Assembly: GCA_900770215.1 (NCBI GenBank)
Contig: CAAGJW010000019.1
Location: forward strand, 1-64,000
Origin: Bacteroidales bacterium
GTDB taxonomy: Bacteria > Bacteroidota > Bacteroidia > Bacteroidales > Muribaculaceae
Direction of reading: 5' to 3'
DNA: 64,000 bases
Shown here: one piece after another, positions 45,804-54,777 of the stretch
How the letters are laid out: each line of letters opens with the position of its first letter
Numbering within the stretch: position 1 is the first letter of the stretch
The notes under the pieces: generated by a model
Told to the model about the DNA's origin: nothing
Database searches by the model: none
Seen by the model: only the letters and a program-made list of their open reading frames with translations
Position numbers and translations under genes: made by a program

Positions 45804-47317
45804 GCTTTGTGCCCTCCTATCTGCATATTACGCTCACGCATGGTGGCTCCGTCCTTGAAATTCAATCCGCTCAATATTGCATTTTTGCCATATTTTTGCT
45901 TGATTCCGAGCACAGTTTCCTGCATTTTTCGTTCTTTAGCCAGCCAATGTTGCTGCTCAGCTTTATGGCGCTCGATTGCTTCATAATCGGTAAAAAGCTC
46001 AAGTTGGGTTGGCTGGTTGTCGTGCTGTGTTGCCAGCGACTCGTCGACCACATGTCCCGCCACAAGATAAAGCCGGCGCACCATCATGCGGGGATCGACG
46101 ATGCGGTGAAACAATTGCGATGTGGCCTCTCTCAACGCTTTGGCCGAAGAAGTGAGGCACTGCAAGCGTGCCGTGCCGTGGGCTGGTCTGGGCATAAGAC
46201 GACCGTAGTAGTCAAAGACCACACTGCCCAAGTGGGTAACGGTGCCATCCAAGGGCAATTCCAAGTTCTGGCTGTCGTAGCCAATGGTGAGAGTGACATA
46301 GCCAGTCACCAAGTGCTTGGCTACCAAGTCGAGAGCCATAGCGTCGGCCATCTCACAAGCCACCACGAGAGCCTTGTCGAAGTCGTAGGCACATTGCAGC
46401 ACCTGCCCGCTGCTCAGCGAGTGGGCTTCGGGCCTGTAGGCCTTGATGTGGGCCATGGTACAAGGCTCCCATCCCCAGGCATGATCGATGAGCAACTCGG
46501 CATTGACACCGAAAAGACGATAAAGCACTTCTTCATTGTCGATCGAGAAACGAGCCAGTTTTCCCATCGTGTCGATGCCCAAGCTGGCCAGTCGACAGGA
46601 GATGCCATGCCCCACACGCCAGAAACTCGTGAGTGGTTTGAAGTCCCACAGCTTGCGCCTGTAGGTCATCTCGTCGAGCTCGGCAATGCGCACGCCATGC
46701 TCGTCGGGGGCAATGTGCTTTGCCTCAATATCCATGGCCACCTTGCACAAGTAAAGGTTGGGGCCAATGCCTGCGGTGGCAGTGATGCCAGTGTAGCGCA
46801 ACACATCGTGTATCAATGTCTGTGCCAGCTCATGGGCCGACATCTTGTAGATTTTCAAATACTGAGTTGCATCGATAAATACCTCGTCGATTGAATACAC
46901 ATGGATATCTTCGGGAGCAATATGCCTGAGATAAATCTGGTAGATCCTGCTGCTGCACGCTATGTAGTGCGACATGCGGGGCGTGGCCACAATGTAGTCG
47001 AGAGCCCAGTCGGGATGTGCCTTGAGTTGCGGCACCAGGGCCGAGCGCCCGGTGAAACGATGCTCGGGCGACTGCTGCAGGCGTGCATAATTGATTTTCC
47101 TTACCTGCTGCACGACTTCAAACAGTCGTGCCCGTCCAGCTATGCCGTAGGCCTTGAGCGACGGTGAAACGGCCAGGCATATTGTTTTATCGGTACGGCT
47201 GGCATCGGCCACGACCAAGTGGGTCGTCAACGGGTCAAGTCCCCGTTCCCGACACTCAACCGAGGCGTAGAACGACTTTAGGTCGATAGCAATGTAGCTG
47301 TGTGTGCATTCTGTCAT
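45800..47317 (-). CDS. Y-family (UmuC/DinB-type) DNA polymerase
   Basis: Translesion polymerase. 505 residues. Catalytic Asp in AIDLKSFYASVEC and the SIDEVFID motif with Asp-Glu are intact; the thumb (helix-hairpin-helix) and little-finger regions follow. In this pairing with YolD, the long insert around residues 20-100 is normal. No LexA site is obvious; the promoter has a TACCTTTG box at 47353-47360 on the minus strand. The cassette is often on mobile elements, but I see no element here. Confidence 0.9.
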   Translation of the reverse strand: MTECTHSYIAIDLKSFYASVECRERGLDPLTTHLVVADASRTDKTICLAVSPSLKAYGIAGRARLFEVVQQVRKINYARLQQSPEHRFTGRSALVPQLKAHPDWALDYIVATPRMSHYIACSSRIYQIYLRHIAPEDIHVYSIDEVFIDATQYLKIYKMSAHELAQTLIHDVLRYTGITATAGIGPNLYLCKVAMDIEAKHIAPDEHGVRIAELDEMTYRRKLWDFKPLTSFWRVGHGISCRLASLGIDTMGKLARFSIDNEEVLYRLFGVNAELLIDHAWGWEPCTMAHIKAYRPEAHSLSSGQVLQCAYDFDKALVVACEMADAMALDLVAKHLVTGYVTLTIGYDSQNLELPLDGTVTHLGSVVFDYYGRLMPRPAHGTARLQCLTSSAKALREATSQLFHRIVDPRMMVRRLYLVAGHVVDESLATQHDNQPTQLELFTDYEAIERHKAEQQHWLAKERKMQETVLGIKQKYGKNAILSGLNFKDGATMRERNMQIGGHKA

Positions 47318-47463
47318 GATGTGTCTCTTTACTATGTATTATAAGTGCACTGCAAAGGTAATCATTTTGGGCCACAGAATGAAGCGACACGCACTCCTCT
47401 CCAAGGCTAAAAATAGCACATCTACGCATTCCAACCGAAGACAGCCTTAAAACGTGCCCACCG

Positions 47464-49002
47464 CTATTCAGAATACACACGCGTAATGTTGAGCCTGGAG
47501 CGGCCATCGAGCCGTACCGACGCCCGGGTCCACATGCCCTTGCCGTTGATGGTGTACTCATAGGTCCACACATAGGTCTTGCCCTTGTTTTGCGAGACAA
47601 TCTGGGTGGGAAAAGCTCCGTCATATTTTACGAACTTGAGCGACACGTCGCCTGTAGTCTCACTGCGTATTTTGCCGCTACGATAGCTGGCAACGTGGCG
47701 ACGGCCTTTGGTGTCGATCTCGACACGGCCAGTGAGACGACCGCTGGCATCATAGCTGCAACTCATGCTTGTGCCGTCGCCACAGTGCACCTTGGTGATA
47801 TGGCCATTCGACGTGTTGTAGGTACACTCATACTTGAACGTTTTCTTACCCACCGATTTTGTCAAGGGATAAAATCCCTTTACGGCATCATACCCATAGG
47901 TGTAACGGGTGGTGACCTTGGTACGGCCGTCGTACACCTGCTCGAGCAAGCCTTGCCTGTTAAACACATAGCGGTTTACAAATCGTGTGCCTGAGACATC
48001 GGCAACCGTTTCTTCCACCTTGCCCGTAGCACCGCCGAAGCCCAGTTTCAAGCTCAAGAAGCGATAACTGTGGGTGGGCAGGTTAATCAAGTTGTCGTAT
48101 ACGGTGAATATCTTATTGTCAAGGTCACGACGGTTGCTGGCGACATAGGCATCGAGCTCGGCAAGTGTCACGGTGCGCGAGAGCAACTTGGCATCGTCGA
48201 CTTTTTTAAGGCTGGCACGGGCCTGCGACACGTGCTCTTCGGCACCAGGCACATACTGGTAGTCGGCAATAAACTTCTTCCACCCTGTCGATGTGTTGGT
48301 TTTGCAGGCGTCGTCGTAGTCAAGTTTCATAGCACGCTGCTTGGCTTTGTCGACAAGGGGCGACTCGGGGTAGTTGCGCAAGAACTCACGACAACCCGCA
48401 GCCGTCGTGCATGTGTTGTCAAACTCAAGTGCTGCCAGGTGGTTGCGTGCCTCGCTGTAGCCAGCGTCGGATGGATCAAGCACTTCGATGAGCTTGCTAT
48501 AGGCCTCGGCAGTGCCCGAGCGCTTGGTGTCGATTATGAGCTGTTTTATCACCATGCGGCGTATCAGGTCGACCGAAAGACCTATTTCTTCATTGGCAAG
48601 AAACACATTAGCCTTGTCGATGCCCATCCCTGTGACATAGACATTGCGCACGGTGGTCATTGCCTGCCAAGGGTCGCGCTTCAATGTCACCGCTGTGCTT
48701 GCGCCAGCAGGACGAGCCTCAAACATGGCCTGTGCCAAGTCGTAGAGCGGGTACAGTGCATCCAGACAGGCCTGGCGGTCGCCGCTCTTGTCGATGAGTT
48801 TCCCAAGCGACACATACTCGTTCCAAGCCTGGTTGAAGTCGCTCTTGGAAAGTGCACTGAATGTGCTACGCATCTTGAGTGCGTAGGCCGACTTTGGATT
48901 CTTGTAATAGGGTGCCACCTTGGTCGCCGAGGCCTGATCTGTTGCTGCAATTGTAGCAGCCACAGCGATGGCGGCAAGCATGAAATTCAATAAACGCTTC
49001 AT
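47464..49002 (-). CDS. Exported protein of unknown function with YD-like C-terminal repeats
   Basis: 512 residues. Signal peptide ending near ASA. About 30-290 is helical and repeat-like, similar in texture to tetratricopeptide repeats (paired Ala and Leu, YPESPLVDKAKQRA). About 330-512 is beta-rich with repeating RYTYGYDAVKG, YECTYNTSNGH and CSYDASGRLTGR units, which resemble YD repeats. No family is recognised. Monocistronic. Confidence 0.75.
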   Translation of the reverse strand: MKRLLNFMLAAIAVAATIAATDQASATKVAPYYKNPKSAYALKMRSTFSALSKSDFNQAWNEYVSLGKLIDKSGDRQACLDALYPLYDLAQAMFEARPAGASTAVTLKRDPWQAMTTVRNVYVTGMGIDKANVFLANEEIGLSVDLIRRMVIKQLIIDTKRSGTAEAYSKLIEVLDPSDAGYSEARNHLAALEFDNTCTTAAGCREFLRNYPESPLVDKAKQRAMKLDYDDACKTNTSTGWKKFIADYQYVPGAEEHVSQARASLKKVDDAKLLSRTVTLAELDAYVASNRRDLDNKIFTVYDNLINLPTHSYRFLSLKLGFGGATGKVEETVADVSGTRFVNRYVFNRQGLLEQVYDGRTKVTTRYTYGYDAVKGFYPLTKSVGKKTFKYECTYNTSNGHITKVHCGDGTSMSCSYDASGRLTGRVEIDTKGRRHVASYRSGKIRSETTGDVSLKFVKYDGAFPTQIVSQNKGKTYVWTYEYTINGKGMWTRASVRLDGRSRLNITRVYSE

Positions 49003-49059
49003 GATGTGTTATTTCAAAATATCGTGTGTATATAGTGTGATGTTATTAATAATTTCCCT

Positions 49060-50178
49060 TTATACTGGCACTACAATCATGGGCACGTCGCTCTGAAAGA
49101 GAACCTTGTGAGCTATGCTTGGGTTGAACAGACGGCTCACGATGTTGCGTTTCCTGTTGGGCACGGCAATGAGGTCGATGTGGTTGTCGGTCATGTACTG
49201 TTGCAGAGCCACTAGATCATCGTCGAGCGTGATACGCTCAAGCCTGAAGCGGCACTGGGTGTAGTGCTGGGTGCAATACTGCATGAGCTGCGATGTGGCC
49301 TTTTCAAGATAGGCAACGTCTTTCTTCTCTACCACAGGGATGATACTGATGTCTAAGTCATTGATCTCAAGCAATCGTGTAAATGTGTCGAACGACAAGA
49401 TGTCCTGCGGATTGAGATTGCTGAAAAACACCACATGCTTCACCTGCGACAAGTTGGTGATGGCCATGTTTTCAGGTACGGTAAATACAGGAAACTTAGC
49501 CTCGTCGACCACCTCGGCCGTAACGCTGCCAATGGCAGCATGCTCTTGCTGATGAGCGCCATGGGTTCCCATCACGATGAGCGGAGTGTCGATCTTCTGG
49601 GCATACTGCAACACGCATTGCTCGGGAAGTCCTTCGCTGATGATGGTGTCGAAGGGCACATTGGCAATCTCGCCGCTCATGATGTTTTTTTCGAGCTGCG
49701 ACTTGAAGTTTTTCATCTGTAACGTGGCAGCGGCACGCATGGTCTTATCGTCTTGGTCGCCATTGCCGTATAGATCGCTGCCGAATGGCAAGAAAAAACG
49801 ATGACTCTCGCTGGTGAAAGCATGCATCACCACTACCTGGCCGGCGATGCGCTTGGCGTAGGCAAAGCCTATCTTGCAGGCCTTGAGCGAGTATCCGCTG
49901 AAGTCGACCGGCACAAGAACCTTGCCCATCGATTGTTGCTGCCTTCTTGTGCGAGGCAATGGCGTTGCGCTTTCCACCACCTTCAATGCCAGCGGCAAGT
50001 CTTTCTCGTGAATGCGCACGCGCACCCCCGTAGAGACCAACGGCTCTTGCAAGTTGACGTTGTGCAGCACTGCCGGCACGCCAGCCTCGGCAAGCTGACT
50101 CTTTAGCGTCACGGCATGGTCATAGGAGTGGATAGCCAGTGTAATGAGCCTGTTGGGATCGTTGTTGCTTTTTGCCAT
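49060..50178 (-). CDS. Universal stress protein with DUF2007-type N-terminal domain
   Basis: 372 residues. About 10-65 is a DUF2007-like signal-transducing domain (ITLAIHSYDHAVTLKSQLAE). Two tandem UspA folds follow (about 85-215 and 228-371). The first begins VLVPVDFSGYSLKAC and contains VMGTHGAHQQE with the G-x2-G-type ATP loop region. The second ends IDLIAVPN and VPMIVVPV. Cytosolic. Likely a stress- or nucleotide-responsive regulator; partner unknown. Confidence 0.85.
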   Translation of the reverse strand: MAKSNNDPNRLITLAIHSYDHAVTLKSQLAEAGVPAVLHNVNLQEPLVSTGVRVRIHEKDLPLALKVVESATPLPRTRRQQQSMGKVLVPVDFSGYSLKACKIGFAYAKRIAGQVVVMHAFTSESHRFFLPFGSDLYGNGDQDDKTMRAAATLQMKNFKSQLEKNIMSGEIANVPFDTIISEGLPEQCVLQYAQKIDTPLIVMGTHGAHQQEHAAIGSVTAEVVDEAKFPVFTVPENMAITNLSQVKHVVFFSNLNPQDILSFDTFTRLLEINDLDISIIPVVEKKDVAYLEKATSQLMQYCTQHYTQCRFRLERITLDDDLVALQQYMTDNHIDLIAVPNRKRNIVSRLFNPSIAHKVLFQSDVPMIVVPV

Positions 50179-50210
50179 TTTGGAAAACTTTTTATTTTAA
50201 AATTAAAAAA

Positions 50211-50259
50211 GCATGGAACCCTGTTCCCGTTTTGTTGCCAGGCGGGAGGTGTTCCATGC
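50211..50259 (-). terminator. Terminator of the 84-residue HTH gene
   Basis: GCATGGAAC/GTTCCATGC arms (50211-50219, 50251-50259) with a 31-base loop, followed on the minus strand by a T run (50210-50205). It lies 26 bases past the stop at 50285. Confidence 0.65.
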
Positions 50260-50284
50260 ATTTTATGACATCGACTGGAATGGT

Positions 50285-50539
50285 TCAGACTTTTTTCTTG
50301 TCGAGAATTTCCTGAGCCATATCTAATATCTTAGTGTCGTCGAGAATCACGTATCCTCCGTCGGGCCCTGGTTCAATGTGCACGCCCATGTTGGTGCCAT
50401 ATTCATAGTTGGAGCCACCGAAATAGTTTCTCACCGATTGAACAGTCATGTTCAATTTGTCGGCAATCACATGTATTGAACCTTCGGGCAGACTGTCCTT
50501 GATGCGGCGAAGTTCGTTGAAAGAAATGGTCTTTGGCAT
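50285..50539 (-). CDS. Small HTH DNA-binding protein
   Basis: 84 residues. Residues about 15-45 form a helix-turn-helix (SIHVIADKLNMTVQSVRNYF); the C-terminal part is a short beta segment with a Gly-rich turn (GPDGGYVILDD). The form is conserved in Bacteroidota, where it is annotated only as DNA-binding. It has its own promoter and terminator and is thus expressed separately. Confidence 0.8.
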   Translation of the reverse strand: MPKTISFNELRRIKDSLPEGSIHVIADKLNMTVQSVRNYFGGSNYEYGTNMGVHIEPGPDGGYVILDDTKILDMAQEILDKKKV

Positions 50540-50589
50540 GATCGAATATCTTTTTAGTTAGTTAATGATTTAAATTTAAATTAGTGCTA

Positions 50590-50620
50590 TAAAATTAGTA
50601 AGAAAGTTGCGATAAACAAA
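50590..50620 (-). promoter_or_regulatory. Promoter of the HTH gene
   Basis: TTTG (50620-50617), 19 bases, TAATTTTA (50597-50590) on the minus strand, one mismatch. Confidence 0.55.
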
Positions 50621-50650
50621 ACTTTTCATCCATAATTTTTCAAGCAAGTC

Positions 50651-51313
50651 TCACTTGATAGCAACAACTATTGCAATTATCAACACATTACAGGCTACCG
50701 AGCCAGCAATAATGCGGGCATCGCGGGCATTGAAAAGCTGTCGTGGCCCGCCATAGTCGCGCTTACGTTGCAACTGTTGCCACAAGGCATAGACCAGCCA
50801 GCCAGCAGCGAGCCCCACAACAGCGCCCCCCATGATGTCGCCAGGGAAATGCACACCCAGGTAAATGCGCGTATAGCTCACAAGCATAGCCCAAAGCATC
50901 AAGGCTATCGTGGTCCAACGATTGCGCACAAGCAGCGACACAAAAAGTGCCACCCCAAAGTTGTTGGCCGCATGGCTCGACACAAAGCCATACCTGCCGC
51001 CTGCATACCCGTTAATGATGTGCACCGTGCCAGCCAGTGAGGGGTCGTGCGACGGGCGTAAACGCTCAACAAGGGGCTTGATGATGCTCGACGACACCTG
51101 GTCGGCCAGCACAACGACCAGCACAACACCCCCCAGGGCCAAGAGCATCTGCTTCCAACCCTTGAGATACAACACATAGAGCAATGCAAGTGCAATGAGC
51201 GCACATGAGTACTTGGCACTCACCGTCCACATGAAGTTGTCAAAGTAAGGACAGTGGGCACTGTTGATAGCTGTAAACAGCTGTGCATCGATCGAGTTCA
51301 CATATTGAAGCAT
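50651..51313 (-). CDS. PAP2-family membrane phosphatase
   Basis: 220 residues from the ATG at 51313 (the longer frame begins with TTG). Five to six membrane helices. Phosphatase motifs in order: KPLVERLRPS, SSHAANNF, and SYTRIYLGVHFPGD with the catalytic His. Candidate substrates are undecaprenyl pyrophosphate or lipid phosphates. Same strand as the Bat operon but 40 bases past its last stop, so it may be read through from it. Confidence 0.9.
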   Translation of the reverse strand: MLQYVNSIDAQLFTAINSAHCPYFDNFMWTVSAKYSCALIALALLYVLYLKGWKQMLLALGGVVLVVVLADQVSSSIIKPLVERLRPSHDPSLAGTVHIINGYAGGRYGFVSSHAANNFGVALFVSLLVRNRWTTIALMLWAMLVSYTRIYLGVHFPGDIMGGAVVGLAAGWLVYALWQQLQRKRDYGGPRQLFNARDARIIAGSVACNVLIIAIVVAIK

Positions 51314-51352
51314 AAGCAAGTGTTGAATGTGGATTGCTAAATTATCGATAGT

Positions 51353-52129
51353 TCATATTTTCTCTATGTCGGCAGCATTGATCCAGGCCGACTTGCCATC
51401 GGCAGTCTCAACCTTGTACCACTTCTGTGTCGCCACCCCCGAGTTGTTAACCACTGAATCCTGGATCGACACCTTGTGCCCCTGCATCAGGCTGAAAGCC
51501 ACCTCGCGTGCCGAGGGGGCATGAGGGGCAGTGCTAAGCGTGCTGCTGGGCACCATCACTATAGCCTGGGTCTGGTTCTGGGTTTGGAAATACAGGTACA
51601 GTGCACTGGCTACTGCAATCACCGTGGCAAGCAGGAGCACACCGCCTCCAAAAAAGCCGATCTTGCGCACTGCCACACGGTCGACAAAGAGGTAGAGCGC
51701 CACAGCACCCAAAAACAAGAGGAATGTGACTACAGCAATCACAGCCCACGTGTTGCTCGACTCGCGACTCATAAGCGACTCAAAGAAATCGGAGAAAAAT
51801 GAGGCGCCGGTATCCTCGCTGATGTGAGCCTTCTCACGCACGAACTCCAAATTTTCGCGGGCATCGCTGTTGGAAGGGTCAAGCTGTAGAGCGCGCTCAT
51901 AGTAGAGTAAGGCACGCGTGTTGTCGCGCATGCGGTAGTAGGTATTGCCTATATTATAGAACAGGTCGCTCGACGTGCCATGATTTTTCACCTCGTAGAG
52001 ATAGCGCTGCAGGGCCGCTTGATAATGCTCACGCTGGTAGGCACTGTCGGCAAGTGCAACGTTGCTGGCTGCCACAGCAATCACAGGCAAGAAGCATGCG
52101 AAGATGAGGATGCAAAATATTTTTTTCAT
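51353..52129 (-). CDS. batE: BatE: TPR protein with SH3-like domain
   Basis: 258 residues. Signal peptide, TPR repeats (about 25-105, LFYNIGNTYYRMRD then LLYYERALQLDP), two membrane segments (about 127-195) and a C-terminal bacterial SH3-like domain (WYKVETADGKSAWIN). Last gene of the Bat operon, overlapping batD by ATGA. Confidence 0.88.
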   Translation of the reverse strand: MKKIFCILIFACFLPVIAVAASNVALADSAYQREHYQAALQRYLYEVKNHGTSSDLFYNIGNTYYRMRDNTRALLYYERALQLDPSNSDARENLEFVREKAHISEDTGASFFSDFFESLMSRESSNTWAVIAVVTFLLFLGAVALYLFVDRVAVRKIGFFGGGVLLLATVIAVASALYLYFQTQNQTQAIVMVPSSTLSTAPHAPSAREVAFSLMQGHKVSIQDSVVNNSGVATQKWYKVETADGKSAWINAADIEKI

Positions 52130-53991
52130 GATTGTGCTATATTCTTTTTGCGTTTCACACTCTCAAGGCGATCCATCAATGAGGCCGCCTGGTCGAATAC
52201 TGCTTTCAGGTCGTCGCTGGCAAGCTGCGGGGCATACTGGGCAAACTCGCACTTGTTGAGCAAGTCGAGGGTTGCAGTGCGCAAGTCGTCAGCCACTCCG
52301 TATTTTTCGAGCTCACTGTCGATATTGTCTTTGCTCAACTCCGATACCGGTATCGTGAGCTTGTCGCTCAGATAGCCCCATGTGGCATTGAGCACCTCGG
52401 CATAGAATGCATTGGTGTCGCCAGCGGCCATATATTTCTTGGAGCGCTTTAAGCGCTTCTGAGCCAACTTGCTTGCACGCTTGGTGCGCATGAGTTTCAC
52501 GTCGGCACGCTCTCGCAACAGCTTGCGGTAGTAGATGACCACAGCTGCAAGAAGCAATGCCGGAATGAGGAACCACAGCCAGTAGCCAGGCTGGGCAATA
52601 TAGTAGCGGTGTTGCTTGCTCACGTTCAAGTCGCCCATGTGAAGGGCATTGATGTCGGTCATCATGTCCTGTATCTTCTTGTAATGGCTCGAGGGCTTGC
52701 CTGCCCCCTTGGCCACATTCAACGTGAGCTCGGGCACTTGTATGGTTTCATATCGGTCTGTGCCGGGATTGAAGTAGACAAAGTCGCTGGCAGGAATCTT
52801 GAACTTGCCCACATATTGCGGGATGAATTGATAGGTAAACGTCACCGTGCCATGCACATCGTTGCCCTCGGCACTGGTATTTATCTTGCTTTGTGGGTCG
52901 TAGGTGTCAAACTCCTTGGGAAATTTTACATCGGGAGCCTTGATATACTTGATGTTGCCCGTTCCTGTAACCACATAGGTCAACGTGGCGGGTTGGTAGG
53001 TCTTGAGTTGTGAGGGCGTGACATGCGTCTTTACCGAGAAGTTGCCCACTGCACCCGTGAAGCCAGCAGGGCGTGGATTGGGCAATGGCAAGATGTGGAC
53101 ACTGGCGGCGTTAGACTTCACTCGCAACTTGGTGTCGTGAGGCACTGCAATGGCGCTGTTGAGCCCCACATACACGTCGCGCTGCACTGGCGTGATGTCG
53201 AACTCGCCCGAGTTGATAGTGAGCGTGCCCGACTGTTGTGGATAGAGGATGCACTTCTTGAGCACAGCTGTGTAATAGTTCTGACCGCCCACTCTCTCGA
53301 TGTTGATTTGCCCCACATTTTGAATCTCCTCGATCAGGAATCCTGTGAATGAAGGTTGCTTGAGTGGAATGATTTCGGGACGTATGGGGAACTTGGTGTA
53401 AAGCTTGATGGTGCACACCACAGCCTGCTGCTCATAGACCTTGGGCTTCGACATCTCGATGCGCACATACAAGTCCTTGTCGCTGATGGGCTTGTTGGCC
53501 GTCTGGGTAAATGGATTGGTCATGTTGACCGGGCCGCCCGACATGGCGGACACCTGCTGCGCGATAGAGGGGCCGCGTTGCACGTTGCTCGAAACTGCAA
53601 CGGTCAAGCCTGGTGCAGTCACCTTGTGGCCATTGGCAGTGGCCTGCGCCACGCCCACCTTGAGACGGCCTGTTTTCTCGGCCTTATAGGTGAGGGTGTA
53701 GCGATAAGTGCCACCGCTGCTGTTTTCTACAACCTTGTTATTTACGATCACTACCGATGAGCTCTCGCCTATTTTCTCGGCCCCCGAGGCATAGATACAT
53801 TTTGCCCCGTCGATCACTGGCGGAATGATGTCGCCAGCACTGCGTGCCCCCGTGAGCTCGTAAACCAATTGAAACTTGTTGCCGCCCATGCTGCCGCCGC
53901 CTGCATACTTGAGCGACTGTGCCGCACCTGGCAACGAGACAGCCAATGACAGCAGCATTGCAACAACTATGTGATAACTGAGTTTAATCAT
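52126..53991 (-). CDS. batD: BatD
   Basis: 621 residues. Signal peptide, several Ig-like beta domains in the periplasm, a single membrane helix near residue 475 (WLWFLIPALLLAAVVIYY) and a basic cytosolic helical tail. Scaffolds the Bat membrane complex. Stop 4 bases inside batE; 3 bases after the batC stop. Confidence 0.93.
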   Translation of the reverse strand: MIKLSYHIVVAMLLSLAVSLPGAAQSLKYAGGGSMGGNKFQLVYELTGARSAGDIIPPVIDGAKCIYASGAEKIGESSSVVIVNNKVVENSSGGTYRYTLTYKAEKTGRLKVGVAQATANGHKVTAPGLTVAVSSNVQRGPSIAQQVSAMSGGPVNMTNPFTQTANKPISDKDLYVRIEMSKPKVYEQQAVVCTIKLYTKFPIRPEIIPLKQPSFTGFLIEEIQNVGQINIERVGGQNYYTAVLKKCILYPQQSGTLTINSGEFDITPVQRDVYVGLNSAIAVPHDTKLRVKSNAASVHILPLPNPRPAGFTGAVGNFSVKTHVTPSQLKTYQPATLTYVVTGTGNIKYIKAPDVKFPKEFDTYDPQSKINTSAEGNDVHGTVTFTYQFIPQYVGKFKIPASDFVYFNPGTDRYETIQVPELTLNVAKGAGKPSSHYKKIQDMMTDINALHMGDLNVSKQHRYYIAQPGYWLWFLIPALLLAAVVIYYRKLLRERADVKLMRTKRASKLAQKRLKRSKKYMAAGDTNAFYAEVLNATWGYLSDKLTIPVSELSKDNIDSELEKYGVADDLRTATLDLLNKCEFAQYAPQLASDDLKAVFDQAASLMDRLESVKRKKNIAQS

Positions 53992-53994
53992 CGT

Positions 53995-54777
53995 TTACCA
54001 TTTGTTTTGTGTGCGGGCACGTTCACCTGCCTGCATCTGTGCCTTGCGCTGTTCAACACGTTGGCGAGTAGCATTCTCCTGATTCTGCATTGTGCGCAGT
54101 ATCTGATCCATATTGTCGCTGCTCATGCCAGCTTGTTGCTTTCTATTCATCTGAGTTTGCTTGTTCTGCTGGTTTTGCTTATTCCGATTATTGTTATTCT
54201 TACTCTTGTCCTTCTTCTTGTTCTTATCTTTGTTCTTGTCGCTTTTGTTCTGCTTGTTGTTGTTTTTGTTCTGCTTGAGTTTAAGCTGAGCCATGCGCAG
54301 GTTGTAGCGGGCATTGTCGTAGTCGGGGTTCTTACGCAGAGCCTGCTCGTAGTGCGCTATCGCCTCCTGGTAGTTTTGCTGCTTGTAGAGCAAGTTGCCC
54401 AAGTCGTAACTGGCCCGGCTTGCAATGTCACGGTCGGAGCACGACTTTTCCAGATTGGATAGCAGACGCACAGCCTCGCTGTGCTGCTTGCTTGCCTGTT
54501 GCTGCTGCGACTTGGTGCCACTGGTTGCATCCTCGCGCAGGAGAGCACTGGCCAGGTTGAATTGTGCCATGGCCGAGCGCGGATTGGCTTCAAGTGCCTT
54601 ACGGTATTCAACCTCAGCCTCGTTGTAGCGCTTTTTCTGGTATAGGCGGTTGCCGACACGCACATGGTTGCGTTCTTGCTTCACAGTTACAGGCTGTGAG
54701 CCTTGTGCAACAAGCGTGCACGGCAAGAGCAACGCAATGAGCAACGAAAAAAGAACTATTTTAAGATTGAGTTTCAT
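53995..54777 (-). CDS. batC: BatC: TPR protein with Asn/Lys/Gln-rich tail
   Basis: 260 residues. Signal peptide, TPR repeats to about residue 165 (AEVEYRKALEANPRSAMAQF, then AIAHYEQALRKNPDYDNA), then about 48 residues almost wholly Asn, Lys, Gln and Asp (168-215) and a short tail. The low-complexity stretch (54133-54276) is longer than I expect for BatC. Overlaps batB by 17 bases. Confidence 0.9.
   Translation of the reverse strand: MKLNLKIVLFSLLIALLLPCTLVAQGSQPVTVKQERNHVRVGNRLYQKKRYNEAEVEYRKALEANPRSAMAQFNLASALLREDATSGTKSQQQQASKQHSEAVRLLSNLEKSCSDRDIASRASYDLGNLLYKQQNYQEAIAHYEQALRKNPDYDNARYNLRMAQLKLKQNKNNNKQNKSDKNKDKNKKKDKSKNNNNRNKQNQQNKQTQMNRKQQAGMSSDNMDQILRTMQNQENATRQRVEQRKAQMQAGERARTQNKW

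Noticed and set aside
54133..54276. Tandem DNA repeat in batC
   Set aside because: The low complexity is in the amino acids (Asn/Lys/Gln codons), and no unit repeats exactly at the DNA level.
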